Of a stretch of DNA of 64,000 nucleotides, positions 53,027 to 60,977 are shown piece by piece. Below the pieces are notes generated by a model. It was not told the origin of the DNA and made no database searches. It saw only the letters and a program-made list of their open reading frames with translations. The position numbers were made by a program, and so were the translations under genes. How positions within the stretch are numbered: position 1 is the stretch's first letter; every line of letters starts with the position of its first letter. Origin of the DNA: JANXYW01 sp031400455 (GTDB lineage: Bacteria > Chloroflexota > Dehalococcoidia > DSTF01 > JACRBR01); assembly GCA_031400455.1 (NCBI GenBank), contig JANNPX010000019.1:62001-126000 (forward strand). Direction: 5' to 3'.

Positions 53027-53058
53027 GGGGCAGCCGCAAGGCTGCCCTTCGCCTTATT
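53027..53058 (+). terminator. terminator after paralogue 2
   Basis: GGGGCAGCC-GCAA-GGCTGCCC followed by TTCGCCTT. Confidence 0.75.
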
Positions 53059-53094
53059 CGTGAATTGTGGATCGCGCCCCGGGGCTCGCAGAAG

Positions 53095-53364
53095 CTACGG
53101 CCCGCCGCGGACGGCGGCAGCGATGCCGGCGCCGGCTTCTGTGTACTCCCAGGCCCGATAGCCGGCGTCGTCCTTCACGTACCACTCCCGCAGGCAGGCG
53201 AGTCGCGGCGCGGATCTGATGTCGTCGAAGACGATGACGCCTCCGATTTTCAGCCGCGGCGACACGTTCGCGAGATCGCGCGCCGCGCCGTCGACGTTGA
53301 TCCGCTCGGAACCGTGATGCCGCCGCCGCCGGACACGAGCGTCACGCTGCGCGTGTTGTTCCAC
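53095..53364 (-). pseudogene. fragment of a class I methyltransferase
   Basis: The readable part INVDGAARDLANVSPRLKIG followed by GVIVFDDI and LREWYV matches the second half of SAM-dependent methyltransferases (usually an acidic D-x-D-H-x-Y segment, then PRL-x-x-GGVIVFDD). The whole SAM-binding half and the D-H-S-Y part are missing, and the N-terminal residues of the frame look random, so this is a remnant. A heptamer repeat lies at its 5' side. Confidence 0.5.
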
Positions 53365-53395
53365 TAGCCACTAGCCACTGTCAACTGTCCACTAA
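53361..53395. repeat. heptamer array (CCACTAG type)
   Basis: CCACTAG, CCACTAG, CCACTGT, CAACTGT, CCACTAA in tandem between the methyltransferase remnant and the SDR gene. Related to the array at 60855. Confidence 0.7.
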
Positions 53396-54249
53396 ATCTG
53401 GCTGTACCCACTGCCCGGTGATGCGGGATCGACGCCCGTGCCGGCGGCGTTCTCGATCCAGCCGTACTCCTTCAGGATCTGCTGGCTATACGTGACGCGG
53501 CCGCTCACCTTGTCGAATGGCTCCGTCGCCAGCAGCAGCGCCGCCTTCGCCATGATCGATGCGGGCTCGCCGCGCAGGTCGTCGAGGCCGCGAACGAGCT
53601 TGTGGTGTACCGTGCCGGCCGTCGGCACGACCTGCGACGGCGAGAAGCACGTCACGGAGACACCGTGCTGGTACACCTCCGCCGCGAGACCCTGCGTGAA
53701 GCGTTCGAGCGCCGCTTTCTCCGCTCCGTAGCACGTGCTGCCGATCGAGTTCCATGCATTCTCCGGGTACGGCCCGCGGCCGGGGCCGATCGCCGCGCCC
53801 GATGAGATGTTGACGATGCTGCCGCTGCCGCGTGGGATCATGTCCTGCAGCACAAGCCGGCTGAGGATGAACGGCGCGTGGAAGTTCACGGCCCACGATT
53901 TGAGCCAGCGCGCGGTTGGGTAATCCTTAATCGGGATGAAGTACGTCAGCGCGGCGTTGTTCACCATCACGTCGACGGGTCCGTAGGCGTCGTGCGCGGC
54001 CGCGATCAGCTTCTCGCACTCAGATTCCTCGGAGATGTCGACGGCTACGGGCGTCGCTTCGCCACCCGCCTTACGGATGTCAGCGACCGTCGTCTCTAGC
54101 GAGCCCTCGAACTGGTGCTCACCCTCGTGTAACGTGCGCGCCGCGCAGACCACCTTCGCGCCCTCGGCCCCGAATAGGTGCGCGATCTCCGCACCGATGC
54201 CGCGGCTCGTGCCCGTGATCACGGCTACTTTTCCGTCCAGCTTGCCCAT
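53392..54249 (-). CDS. short-chain dehydrogenase/reductase
   Basis: 285 residues of the classical SDR fold. Cofactor motif GTSRGIG (about residue 13), NNAA, catalytic Ser in NISSGAAIG and YGAEKAA (Tyr-x3-Lys). The longer loop before the active site (YPENAWNSIGSTCYGAEK) and the C-terminal tail fit steroid/alcohol dehydrogenase-like SDRs. GGAG precedes the ATG at 54249. Divergent from the MOSC gene. Confidence 0.9.
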   Translation of the reverse strand: MGKLDGKVAVITGTSRGIGAEIAHLFGAEGAKVVCAARTLHEGEHQFEGSLETTVADIRKAGGEATPVAVDISEESECEKLIAAAHDAYGPVDVMVNNAALTYFIPIKDYPTARWLKSWAVNFHAPFILSRLVLQDMIPRGSGSIVNISSGAAIGPGRGPYPENAWNSIGSTCYGAEKAALERFTQGLAAEVYQHGVSVTCFSPSQVVPTAGTVHHKLVRGLDDLRGEPASIMAKAALLLATEPFDKVSGRVTYSQQILKEYGWIENAAGTGVDPASPGSGYSQI

Positions 54250-54364
54250 GGCGATTCTCCTTCCACGCGGCTTACGGCCGCGGCGCGCACCATCATGCCA
54301 TGCTTGCTCCATACGTTCGAGCCGCCCAGACTGGGTGCCGGACCACTGGGTGGCGGAGGCAGTC

Positions 54365-55123
54365 GTGCGCATCGATTCCATCTACATCTCGCCTGTGAAG
54401 TCGCTGGCACTGCAGCGCCTGGAGCGCGCGCAGGTCGGGAAACGCGGCATTCCCGAAGATCGACGCTTCTTCGTTGTCAGCGACAAGGCACGGCTGATTA
54501 CACAGCGCGAAGTCGGTTCGCTGACGCAGGCGCGCGCTACGTTCACGCTCGATCCGGAGACACTGAGGCTCGAATTTCCGGGCGGCACCGTCGTCGAAGG
54601 CCGGCCGGTCAGCGCTGAACCGATCACGTCGAGATTCTTCGGCGAACGCGATGTCGAGGGGTTTGTCGTCGAAGGCGACTGGAGTGCGGCGCTCTCCGAG
54701 TTCGCTGGCTTGTCGCTGCGGCTCGTGCGGGCGGCGAAGTCGGCGTTCGATGGCTTCCCGCTGTCGCTGTGCTCGATTGGATCGCTGGATGCGCTTCGTG
54801 CCAGTTCCGGCGAGCACTCGATCGAGGAGCGCCGGTTCAGACAGAACATCTACATCAGTGGGGCCGCTGCTCACGAAGAGGACACCTGGATCGGCGGCAC
54901 GGTGCGCATCGGCGGCACCGCGGTCGCGAAGGTGCACATGGCGGATCCGCGCTGCGCGATGATCACGCACGACCCCGAGACCGGTGAGCGCGACATGAAC
55001 ACGCTTAAGATGATCACCGCGTATCGCACGGACCAACCGAAAGAAGCAAACTTCGGCGTCTACGCCAGCGTCGAAACTCCGGGCGAGATAGCCGTCGGCG
55101 ACGAAGTCGCGCCCATCCCGTAA
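54365..55123 (+). CDS. MOSC-domain protein
   Basis: 252 residues: N-terminal beta-barrel domain (RIDSIYISPVKSLALQRLERAQVGKRGIPEDRRFFVV), then the MOSC core with RFRQNIYISG and the conserved Cys in MADPRCAMITHDPETGERD that binds sulfur or Mo cofactor in the mARC/YcbX group. Starts at GTG with GGAGG six bases upstream. Likely a molybdenum-cofactor-dependent reductase or sulfur carrier; no ferredoxin-type domain is attached. Confidence 0.87.
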   Translation: MRIDSIYISPVKSLALQRLERAQVGKRGIPEDRRFFVVSDKARLITQREVGSLTQARATFTLDPETLRLEFPGGTVVEGRPVSAEPITSRFFGERDVEGFVVEGDWSAALSEFAGLSLRLVRAAKSAFDGFPLSLCSIGSLDALRASSGEHSIEERRFRQNIYISGAAAHEEDTWIGGTVRIGGTAVAKVHMADPRCAMITHDPETGERDMNTLKMITAYRTDQPKEANFGVYASVETPGEIAVGDEVAPIP

Positions 55124-55152
55124 CGCAACCCATCGCATCTGGAGGAACGAAC

Positions 55153-55740
55153 ATGAACGATACCGTCGCGCAGATTATCCCTGTCATCCGCGAGAACCGC
55201 AGGAAGTTCGAGGAGTTCTGCTTCTCGCTATCCGAAGAGGAGTTGGCGCGTCCGGTGCCGGACAGCACGTGGATCGTCAAAGACTTCGCGTCCCACCTCG
55301 CGACGCTTGACGCAGTCTTCAACCGTTACATGGGCACGATCGAACGCGGTGGGCAATTCAGCATGACGCAGGATGCCGATGGTGCGCCGTTCGACCTCGA
55401 TGCTTGGAACGATGCCGAGGTGGCACGGCTTCGCGGTCGGTCGATCGAGCAGATCTTCGAAGAAGCGGCGACCAACCGCGAAGGGCTTATCACCGCGTTC
55501 AGCAGCCTCGACGAGGAGCAGGTCGCCCGCCCGATGCACTTCAGCGACCCCAAGCGCGGTACCGCGGATTTCCCACTGAAGGGGTTCCTCGTCGGCTGGG
55601 CGCAGCACGACCCGATCCATGTCGCCGACATGATGAAAGCGCTACCGGAGCGCGCTGATGACGCCGAACTCAAGGCGTGGCTGGCGAACCCGTTCGTCAG
55701 CGGCTACCAGGCATCGATGAGCACCGCACCGACGGCGTAG
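55153..55740 (+). CDS. DinB/maleylpyruvate isomerase-like protein
   Basis: 195 residues of a four-helix DinB-type bundle: NRRKFEEFCFSLSEEELARPVPDSTWIVKDFASHLATLDAVFNR-like first half (key His in SHLA), and GWAQHDPIHVADMMKAL near the end with the second His pair. This matches the thiol-dependent transferase branch (mycothiol-, bacillithiol- or glutathione-type). It is the second DinB-like gene in the window. GGAGG precedes the ATG. Confidence 0.78.
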   Translation: MNDTVAQIIPVIRENRRKFEEFCFSLSEEELARPVPDSTWIVKDFASHLATLDAVFNRYMGTIERGGQFSMTQDADGAPFDLDAWNDAEVARLRGRSIEQIFEEAATNREGLITAFSSLDEEQVARPMHFSDPKRGTADFPLKGFLVGWAQHDPIHVADMMKALPERADDAELKAWLANPFVSGYQASMSTAPTA

Positions 55741-55755
55741 CCTGAGCGTGGTCCC

Positions 55756-56592
55756 CTACACGCCCTTGAACGTCGGTGCGCGCTTCTCGACGAACGCCTT
55801 GGCTGCTTCGCGGTGGTCCGTGGTCTGGCCGGAGAGCGACATGTTGAGCGCTTCCTGATCGAGCAGCGTCGGCAAGTCGCAGTCTTCGGCGCGGTTCAGG
55901 TTCTCCTTCATGCGCGCGTAGGCCAGCGTCGGGCCGCTTGCGAGCTGCGCCGCCAGCGCCATCGTCTCCTCTTCGAGCCGCTCGTGCGGCACGACGCGGT
56001 TCACCATGCCGATCGCCATCGCGTCGGCGGCGCTCAGCACTTCGCCGGTGAAGTAGAGTTCGCGCGCCTTGCCCATGCCGACGAGCTTCTGCAGGAAGTA
56101 CGAGCCGCCGAAGTCACCGCTGAAGCCGACATTGCGGAAGATCGTGCCCAGCTTGGCGTTCTCTGATGCGACGCGGATGTCACAGGCAAGCGCGAGGCTG
56201 AGGCCGGCGCCGACAGCGTGCCCGTTCACCATGGCGATCGTCGGCTTCGGCATCGTGTGCAGCACGAGGCTCGTCGCTCGCTGCGATGCGCGCAGCCCCT
56301 GGATACCCGCCGCCAGTAGCGCCGCTGGCGACATGTCGCTCGAGGTGCTGCCGTTTGGGTTGGCTACGGTATCGCGTCCCGCCGCCATGCCCCTCACGTC
56401 GCCGCCCGCGCAGAACGCCCGGCCCGCGCCCGTAAGCACCACGCACCGCACGCTGCGATCGGCGCTCGCGTCCGCGAGGTACTGCGCCAGCAGCGCCATC
56501 AGCGTCCCGCCCATCGCGTTCAAGCTCTCCGGCCTGTTCAGCGTGATCTTCGCCACGCCATCGTGCTTCTCAATCAGTACGTCATCAGCCAT
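55756..56592 (-). CDS. enoyl-CoA hydratase/isomerase family protein
   Basis: Crotonase fold of 278 residues: ITLNRPESLNAMGGTLM, GAGRAFCAGGDVRGMAAG (first oxyanion-hole motif), MVNGHAVGAGLSLALACDIRVA and KLGTIFRNVGFSGDFGGSYFLQ. The Asp in GFSGDFG takes the place often held by the second catalytic Glu, so isomerase activity is as likely as hydration. Followed downstream by no close partner; the CoA ligase upstream on the same strand may share the mRNA. Confidence 0.9.
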   Translation of the reverse strand: MADDVLIEKHDGVAKITLNRPESLNAMGGTLMALLAQYLADASADRSVRCVVLTGAGRAFCAGGDVRGMAAGRDTVANPNGSTSSDMSPAALLAAGIQGLRASQRATSLVLHTMPKPTIAMVNGHAVGAGLSLALACDIRVASENAKLGTIFRNVGFSGDFGGSYFLQKLVGMGKARELYFTGEVLSAADAMAIGMVNRVVPHERLEEETMALAAQLASGPTLAYARMKENLNRAEDCDLPTLLDQEALNMSLSGQTTDHREAAKAFVEKRAPTFKGV

Positions 56593-56644
56593 TGTTCACG
56601 CTCCGTTCTTGAGTCTGTGGAATCGGGGAAATCTGTTGTTCCGG

Positions 56645-58192
56645 TCAGCCTTTCGCGCGTTCTTGATCGATCAACTGCCGTCGCAAGATCTTTCCCGAAG
56701 GGTTCTTCGGGATTGCATCGACGATCTCGATGTGGCGGATCTTCTTGTAGGGCGCGACCTTCTCGGCCACGAACGCCAGCACGGCGTTCAGGTCGAGTCC
56801 GGGCTCGCGCGGCACGATGAACGCCTTGGGCACTTCGCCCGCCTCATCGTCAGCCTTCGGGATCACCGCCGCATCGCGCACGCCCGGGTGCTCCATGAGC
56901 AGCGACTCCAGTTCGGCCGGCGCGATTTGGTAACCCTTGTACTTGATCATCTCTTTCTTGCGGTCGTGGATGCGGATGTAGCCGTCGGGGTCGGCTGTCA
57001 CGATGTCGCCTGTGCGCAGCCAGCCGTCCGGGGTCATCGTCTCTCGCGTGGCGTCGGCGTTGTTCCAGTAGCCCTGCATCACTTGCGGGCCGAACACGAG
57101 CAGTTCGCCGATCTCGCCCGGCGCGATCTCCTCACCGGTGTCGAGGCTTACGACCTTTTCGAGCGTGTCCGGCACCGGCGGCCCGACTGTGCCGTCGCGC
57201 GGCGACGCCAGCGGGTTGACGTTCGTGATCGGGCTGGACTCCGTCATGCCATATCCCTGCATGACGATGCACTTGAGCTTCTCCGCAGCCTGACGTCCGA
57301 CCTCCGCGGGCAACGGCGCCGCGCCCGACATCAGGAAGCGCAGCGACGACAGGTCGTAATCGCCAAGCGAGGGCAGGTTGACCAGTGCCAGAATCACGGG
57401 CGGCACGCAGTAGAGGTCCGTGACCTTGTGCTCCTGGATGAGGTTCAGCGCCGACGCCGGGTCGAAGCGCGGCAGGATGATCTGCGTCGCGCCGACAGCG
57501 AGACCGCAGTTGAGCAGCACCATCATCCCGTAGATGTGATAGAAGGGCAGGAAGTCCAGCACCACCGCCGATTCGTCGGTCATGCCCAGCGCCATCGTCT
57601 GGCGGACGTTTGCCGTTAGGTTCTGGTGACTGAGCATGACGCCCTTTGGCAAGCCCGTCGTGCCACTCGAGTAGGGCAGCACAGCGATGTCCTTCATCGG
57701 ATCGATCGCGACGGGATCCGGCGCGCCCTTCGCCGCCGCGGCCATCTCCCACGCGCTCTCGAGTTCGAACACGTGCTCAAGCTTAGGCAGCTTTGCCTTC
57801 GCCTCGTTCACGACGGGCAGGAGTGCGGTCAGCGTGAAGACGATCTTCGCGCCGGCGTCGTGTAGCTGGTGCTCGACCTCGCGCTCGCGATACAGCGGGT
57901 TCAGCGTCGTGACTGTCGCGCCGGCAAGCAGGGCACCGTGCAGCGCGACAGCGTATTCGCAGGAGTTCGGCGCGTAGATGCCGACCATTTCGCCCTTGCG
58001 CAGGCCGGCGTCTTGCAGCGCGCGTGCCATGCCGTTGACCGCGTCCCACCACTGCTGGAAGGTGTACGCTTGCCCCTCCGCCGTCATCAGCGCCACCTTG
58101 TTGGGCAGGCGACGGACCGTCGCTTCCATCATCGCGGGTACGCTGGTCGGCGCGTAGGGCTCCAGGCTGGGCCACGGACTCTTGAACACCAT
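56645..58192 (-). CDS. acyl-CoA ligase, 4-coumarate/long-chain type
   Basis: ANL-superfamily adenylating enzyme of 515 residues. Motifs: LPYSSGTTGLPKGVMLSH (P-loop), YGMTESSPITNVNP, DGWLRTGDIV and the hinge KKEMIKYKGYQIAPAELE; catalytic Lys in KNPSGKILRRQ. The ATG at 58192 has AAGGAG six bases upstream (a GTG at 58207 is the alternative). Together with the enoyl-CoA hydratase it may feed an organic acid into CoA metabolism. Confidence 0.93.
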   Translation of the reverse strand: MVFKSPWPSLEPYAPTSVPAMMEATVRRLPNKVALMTAEGQAYTFQQWWDAVNGMARALQDAGLRKGEMVGIYAPNSCEYAVALHGALLAGATVTTLNPLYREREVEHQLHDAGAKIVFTLTALLPVVNEAKAKLPKLEHVFELESAWEMAAAAKGAPDPVAIDPMKDIAVLPYSSGTTGLPKGVMLSHQNLTANVRQTMALGMTDESAVVLDFLPFYHIYGMMVLLNCGLAVGATQIILPRFDPASALNLIQEHKVTDLYCVPPVILALVNLPSLGDYDLSSLRFLMSGAAPLPAEVGRQAAEKLKCIVMQGYGMTESSPITNVNPLASPRDGTVGPPVPDTLEKVVSLDTGEEIAPGEIGELLVFGPQVMQGYWNNADATRETMTPDGWLRTGDIVTADPDGYIRIHDRKKEMIKYKGYQIAPAELESLLMEHPGVRDAAVIPKADDEAGEVPKAFIVPREPGLDLNAVLAFVAEKVAPYKKIRHIEIVDAIPKNPSGKILRRQLIDQERAKG

Positions 58193-58439
58193 GCGTCGCT
58201 CCTTCACTGTCGTGGGAGTCTACGTTAGCCCCTTAGGGCTACCGGATCAATACAAGTGTCTCAGTGATGAGAATCGGAAGCTAGCCGCGATAGAGTGGCA
58301 GAGCCGTCCCCGGCTGTGAGTCCTCGGGCGACGCGTCCCGGTTTCCGGCTTGATCACTGGATCGGCGAGGGCACGCCACCGCGTGCCCCTACAGCGCAAG
58401 CGTCTGTGCCTCCGAGTCTCTGCAGTGAAGAGCCGGAAG
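58193..58439. repeat. repeat-filled intergenic region
   Basis: Holds a hairpin TAGCCC-CTTA-GGGCTA (58225-58240), a family-A palindrome (58293-58320), a family-C palindrome GGGCACGC-CACC-GCGTGCCC (58369-58388), and a near-identical direct repeat at both ends of the palindrome block (58262-58291 and 58423-58450). Confidence 0.7.
58293..58320. repeat. intergenic palindrome, family A, copy 2
   Basis: GAGTGGCAGAGCCG, TCCC, CGGCTGTGAG; one base differs from copy 3. Confidence 0.75.
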
Positions 58440-59090
58440 CTAGCGCCGATCCCCGCGCACGACTTTCCGTCCAGTTGTTTCGAGGTGGGCCGTCCAGGTT
58501 GTAGCGGCTTCTTCAAATTGCTTCTCGGCGGCCGCCAGCTGCTCCAGCATCCAGTCGGGCTCGTCGGCGAACTCCGCTTTCCGTTTGGCCAGCGCTTTTC
58601 TCGCGTCGCGGATGAGTATCTGCGACTCCTTGAAGGCCGCGCCCAGTTCGATGGAGCGCTCGTCCTGCGGCACCGGTGTCTCGAACACCCGTGGCGCACG
58701 ATCGCGATCGCGTGAGCCGCCGCTGTCGCGCGATCCGCCGTCGCGTGGGCGGCTGTCGCGCTGCGGTCGATCGCCGCCGCCGCGCGGCCGATCACGATCG
58801 CCACGGGGTCGATCCGTAACGCTGGGACTCCGATGGGTGCGTCCGCCGGGACCGGGAGGGCCGGGGGGCTGCCCTGGCGTGCCAGACGCGCCGGGAGGGC
58901 GGTCACTTCGCGAACGGCCGCGTGTGTCCTGCCGCGGCGAGCGTCCTTCGGGACGCGCCGAAGCTTCCGGGGTGGATGCACCATCCGGCGCGTCCGATTG
59001 CGGTTGCTGTGCGGCATCGTCGCGCGGGCGCCCCTGGCCGCCGCGCCCGCCGCGCCGCCGCCGAGGTCGCTTGCCGGATTGTTCACTCAT
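58440..59090 (-). CDS. Arg/Gly/Asp-rich disordered protein with helical C-terminus
   Basis: 216 residues from the ATG at 59090, which has TACCCT six bases upstream. About 150 residues are low-complexity and basic-acidic (SGKRPRRRRGGRGGQGRP, later RDRPRGGGDRPQRDSRPRDG), typical of RNA-binding or phase-separating tails. The last 70 (IELGAAFKESQILIRDARKAL and so on) form a charged helical hairpin. No family recognised. The 3' end sits in the repeat-filled gap. Confidence 0.65.
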   Translation of the reverse strand: MSEQSGKRPRRRRGGRGGQGRPRDDAAQQPQSDAPDGASTPEASARPEGRSPRQDTRGRSRSDRPPGASGTPGQPPGPPGPGGRTHRSPSVTDRPRGDRDRPRGGGDRPQRDSRPRDGGSRDSGGSRDRDRAPRVFETPVPQDERSIELGAAFKESQILIRDARKALAKRKAEFADEPDWMLEQLAAAEKQFEEAATTWTAHLETTGRKVVRGDRR

Positions 59091-59102
59091 GCGGGTAGGG
59101 TA
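59091..59102 (-). promoter_or_regulatory. leaderless promoter -10 (TACCCT)
   Basis: TACCCT (59102-59097 on the minus strand), six bases (ACCCGC), then ATG at 59090. Confidence 0.45.
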
Positions 59103-59167
59103 GCGCATGGCGATCTACGAGCCAGCAGCCTTCAATCGCCTACCAGGAGCTCGATCGCAGCCCGCCC

Positions 59168-59195
59168 GAGTGGCACAGCCGTCCCCGGCTGTGAG
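59168..59195. repeat. intergenic palindrome, family A, copy 3
   Basis: GAGTGGCACAGCCG, TCCC, CGGCTGTGAG, between the divergent disordered protein and the DSD1-like gene. Confidence 0.75.
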
Positions 59196-59247
59196 TGCCC
59201 CTCCACGCACGCACCCAACCTCGCTATGGGCACACCGGACGCCGCGC

Positions 59248-59261
59248 TATGATCGCGTGAC
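59248..59261 (+). promoter_or_regulatory. promoter -10 (TATGAT) near a leaderless start
   Basis: TATGAT at 59248-59253, eight bases, then ATG at 59262; no Shine-Dalgarno. Confidence 0.5.
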
Positions 59262-60347
59262 ATGAAGCTGCACGAGATCCCGACCCCCGCCCTCATCGTC
59301 GACCTGCCGGCGATGCAGCGGAACATCGACCGCATGGCGGCGTACTTCGCCGGCCGCACGAGCAAGCTGCGCCCGCACTTCAAGGCGCACAAGACGCCCG
59401 CGATTGCGAAGCGCCAGCTTGTCGCCGGTAGTTGCACCGGCCTCACGTGCGCCACCATCGGCGAGGCGGAAGTCGTCGCGCGCGAGCGGCTGTGCGACGA
59501 GGTCCTCATCGCCAACGAGATCGTCGGCCCCGGCAAGGCGGCCCGTGCGGCCAAGCTCGCCGGAGAGGCGAGCCTGATCGTCGCCGTCGATTCCGACTAT
59601 GGGCTCGAGGACATCGCGGCCGCCGCGCGCGCTGCCGGCACCACGGTCGGCGTGCTCGTCGATGTCGGCGTGGGGCTGCCGCGCTGCGGTATCGCGCCCG
59701 GCGAGCCCGCCGTCGCGCTCGCGAAGCGCGTCGATGCGACGGACGGCGTCGTGCTGCGCGGCGTCATGGGCTACGAGGGTCACGTGGTGGCGATCGAGGA
59801 TCGCGCCGAGCGCGAAGCGAAGACGGCGAGGGCAATGGAGCGGCTGCTTTCGACCGCGCGCATGGTGCGCGAGGCCGGATTGCGCTGCGACATCGTCAGC
59901 GCTGGCGGCACTGGTACGTACGACATCACCGGCGGCATGGAGGGCATCACCGAAGTGCAGGCGGGATCGTACGTTCTGATGGACACCGCCTACGCGAAGC
60001 TCGACATCCCGTTCGAGATGGCGTTCACGATCCGCGGCACCGTGCTCAGCCGCCCACGCCCGGAGCAGTGCGCCACCGACACCGGCCTCAAGGCCTGCGC
60101 CGTAGATCACGGCAACCCGAGCGTGAAGGACGTCGACGGCGCGCAACTGCTCTTCCTCAGCGACGAGCACGCCACGATCGCGCTCCCCGCCGACAGCAAG
60201 ATCGCCGTCGGCGACGTGATCGATCTCTGGCCGTCGCACATCGACCCCACGATCAACCTGCACGACGTGCTGTACGCGGTCGAAGGTGATGAAGTCGTCG
60301 AGGTGTGGCCGATCACGGCGCGGTCGTACCCGGAGCATCGGGCTTAG
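59262..60347 (+). CDS. DSD1-like PLP-dependent enzyme (D-threonine aldolase / D-serine dehydratase type)
   Basis: Fold-III PLP enzyme of 361 residues. PTPALIVDLPAMQRNIDRM, the PLP-binding Lys in LRPHFKAHKTP, CATIGEAEVVA, VDVGVGLPRCG and the C-terminal metal-binding LWPSHIDPTINLHD, which carries the His and Asp used by DSD1/D-threonine aldolases. It most likely cleaves or dehydrates a D-hydroxy amino acid; exact substrate unsure. Confidence 0.88.
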   Translation: MKLHEIPTPALIVDLPAMQRNIDRMAAYFAGRTSKLRPHFKAHKTPAIAKRQLVAGSCTGLTCATIGEAEVVARERLCDEVLIANEIVGPGKAARAAKLAGEASLIVAVDSDYGLEDIAAAARAAGTTVGVLVDVGVGLPRCGIAPGEPAVALAKRVDATDGVVLRGVMGYEGHVVAIEDRAEREAKTARAMERLLSTARMVREAGLRCDIVSAGGTGTYDITGGMEGITEVQAGSYVLMDTAYAKLDIPFEMAFTIRGTVLSRPRPEQCATDTGLKACAVDHGNPSVKDVDGAQLLFLSDEHATIALPADSKIAVGDVIDLWPSHIDPTINLHDVLYAVEGDEVVEVWPITARSYPEHRA

Positions 60348-60364
60348 CCTGAGGTAGCACACGC

Positions 60365-60865
60365 ATGGATCAGTACGCCATCGCGACGTCGCTCATCGGA
60401 GACGTGTACGTGGCGTTCGGCGCCAGCGGCGTCACCTGCGTGGAGCTTGTTCGCACAACCACCGGATTCGAAGAGTCGTACTTCGAGCGATTGGGCCGTC
60501 CCGTTCGCCGCGCGAAGTCCGTACCGAAGGTGATCGCGCGAATCATCGAGCGCGGCAGCGATCCGTCCGAGCCATCCGATCTGACGTACGACCTGTCGTC
60601 GTTGAGTGACTTCGACCGCCGCGCGCTGGAGGCGACGCTGCGCATCCCGCGCGGCGAAACGCGCTCGTACGGGCAGATCGCCGCCGACATCGGATCGCCA
60701 CGCGCGCATCGCGCCGTCGGCGCCGCACTCTCCCGCAACCCCGTGCCGCTGCTCATCCCCTGCCACCGCGTCATCCGCTCCGACGGCAGCATCGGCGAGT
60801 ACGGCATGACCGGCCCGGCGGCGAAGCGCCTCCTGCTCGATCGGGATATGCGGCTGAGTGGATAG
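60365..60865 (+). CDS. ogt: methylated-DNA-protein cysteine methyltransferase
   Basis: 166 residues that repair O6-alkylguanine in a suicide reaction. The C-terminal domain has RIPRGETRSYGQIAADIG, GAALSRNPVPLLIPCHRVI with the acceptor Cys, and GSIGEYG. The N-terminal half is short and of the Ogt type; an Ada-type zinc domain is absent. A tandem heptamer array follows the stop. Confidence 0.92.
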   Translation: MDQYAIATSLIGDVYVAFGASGVTCVELVRTTTGFEESYFERLGRPVRRAKSVPKVIARIIERGSDPSEPSDLTYDLSSLSDFDRRALEATLRIPRGETRSYGQIAADIGSPRAHRAVGAALSRNPVPLLIPCHRVIRSDGSIGEYGMTGPAAKRLLLDRDMRLSG

Positions 60866-60925
60866 TGGATAGTGAATAGTGGATAGTGAATAGAGGCGTT
60901 CGACCGACTAGCCACTATCCACTGC
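60855..60925. repeat. heptamer array (AGTGGAT type) with inverted partner
   Basis: AGTGGAT, AGTGGAT, AGTGAAT, AGTGGAT, AGTGAAT in tandem (60856-60893), then CCACTATCCACT in inverse orientation (60911-60923), so the transcript could fold back on itself between ogt and prfB. Confidence 0.75.
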
Positions 60926-60977
60926 TGATCCGCTAACATCTACATACGACTTCGCCGCGAAAGGACAGCACCCGCAC

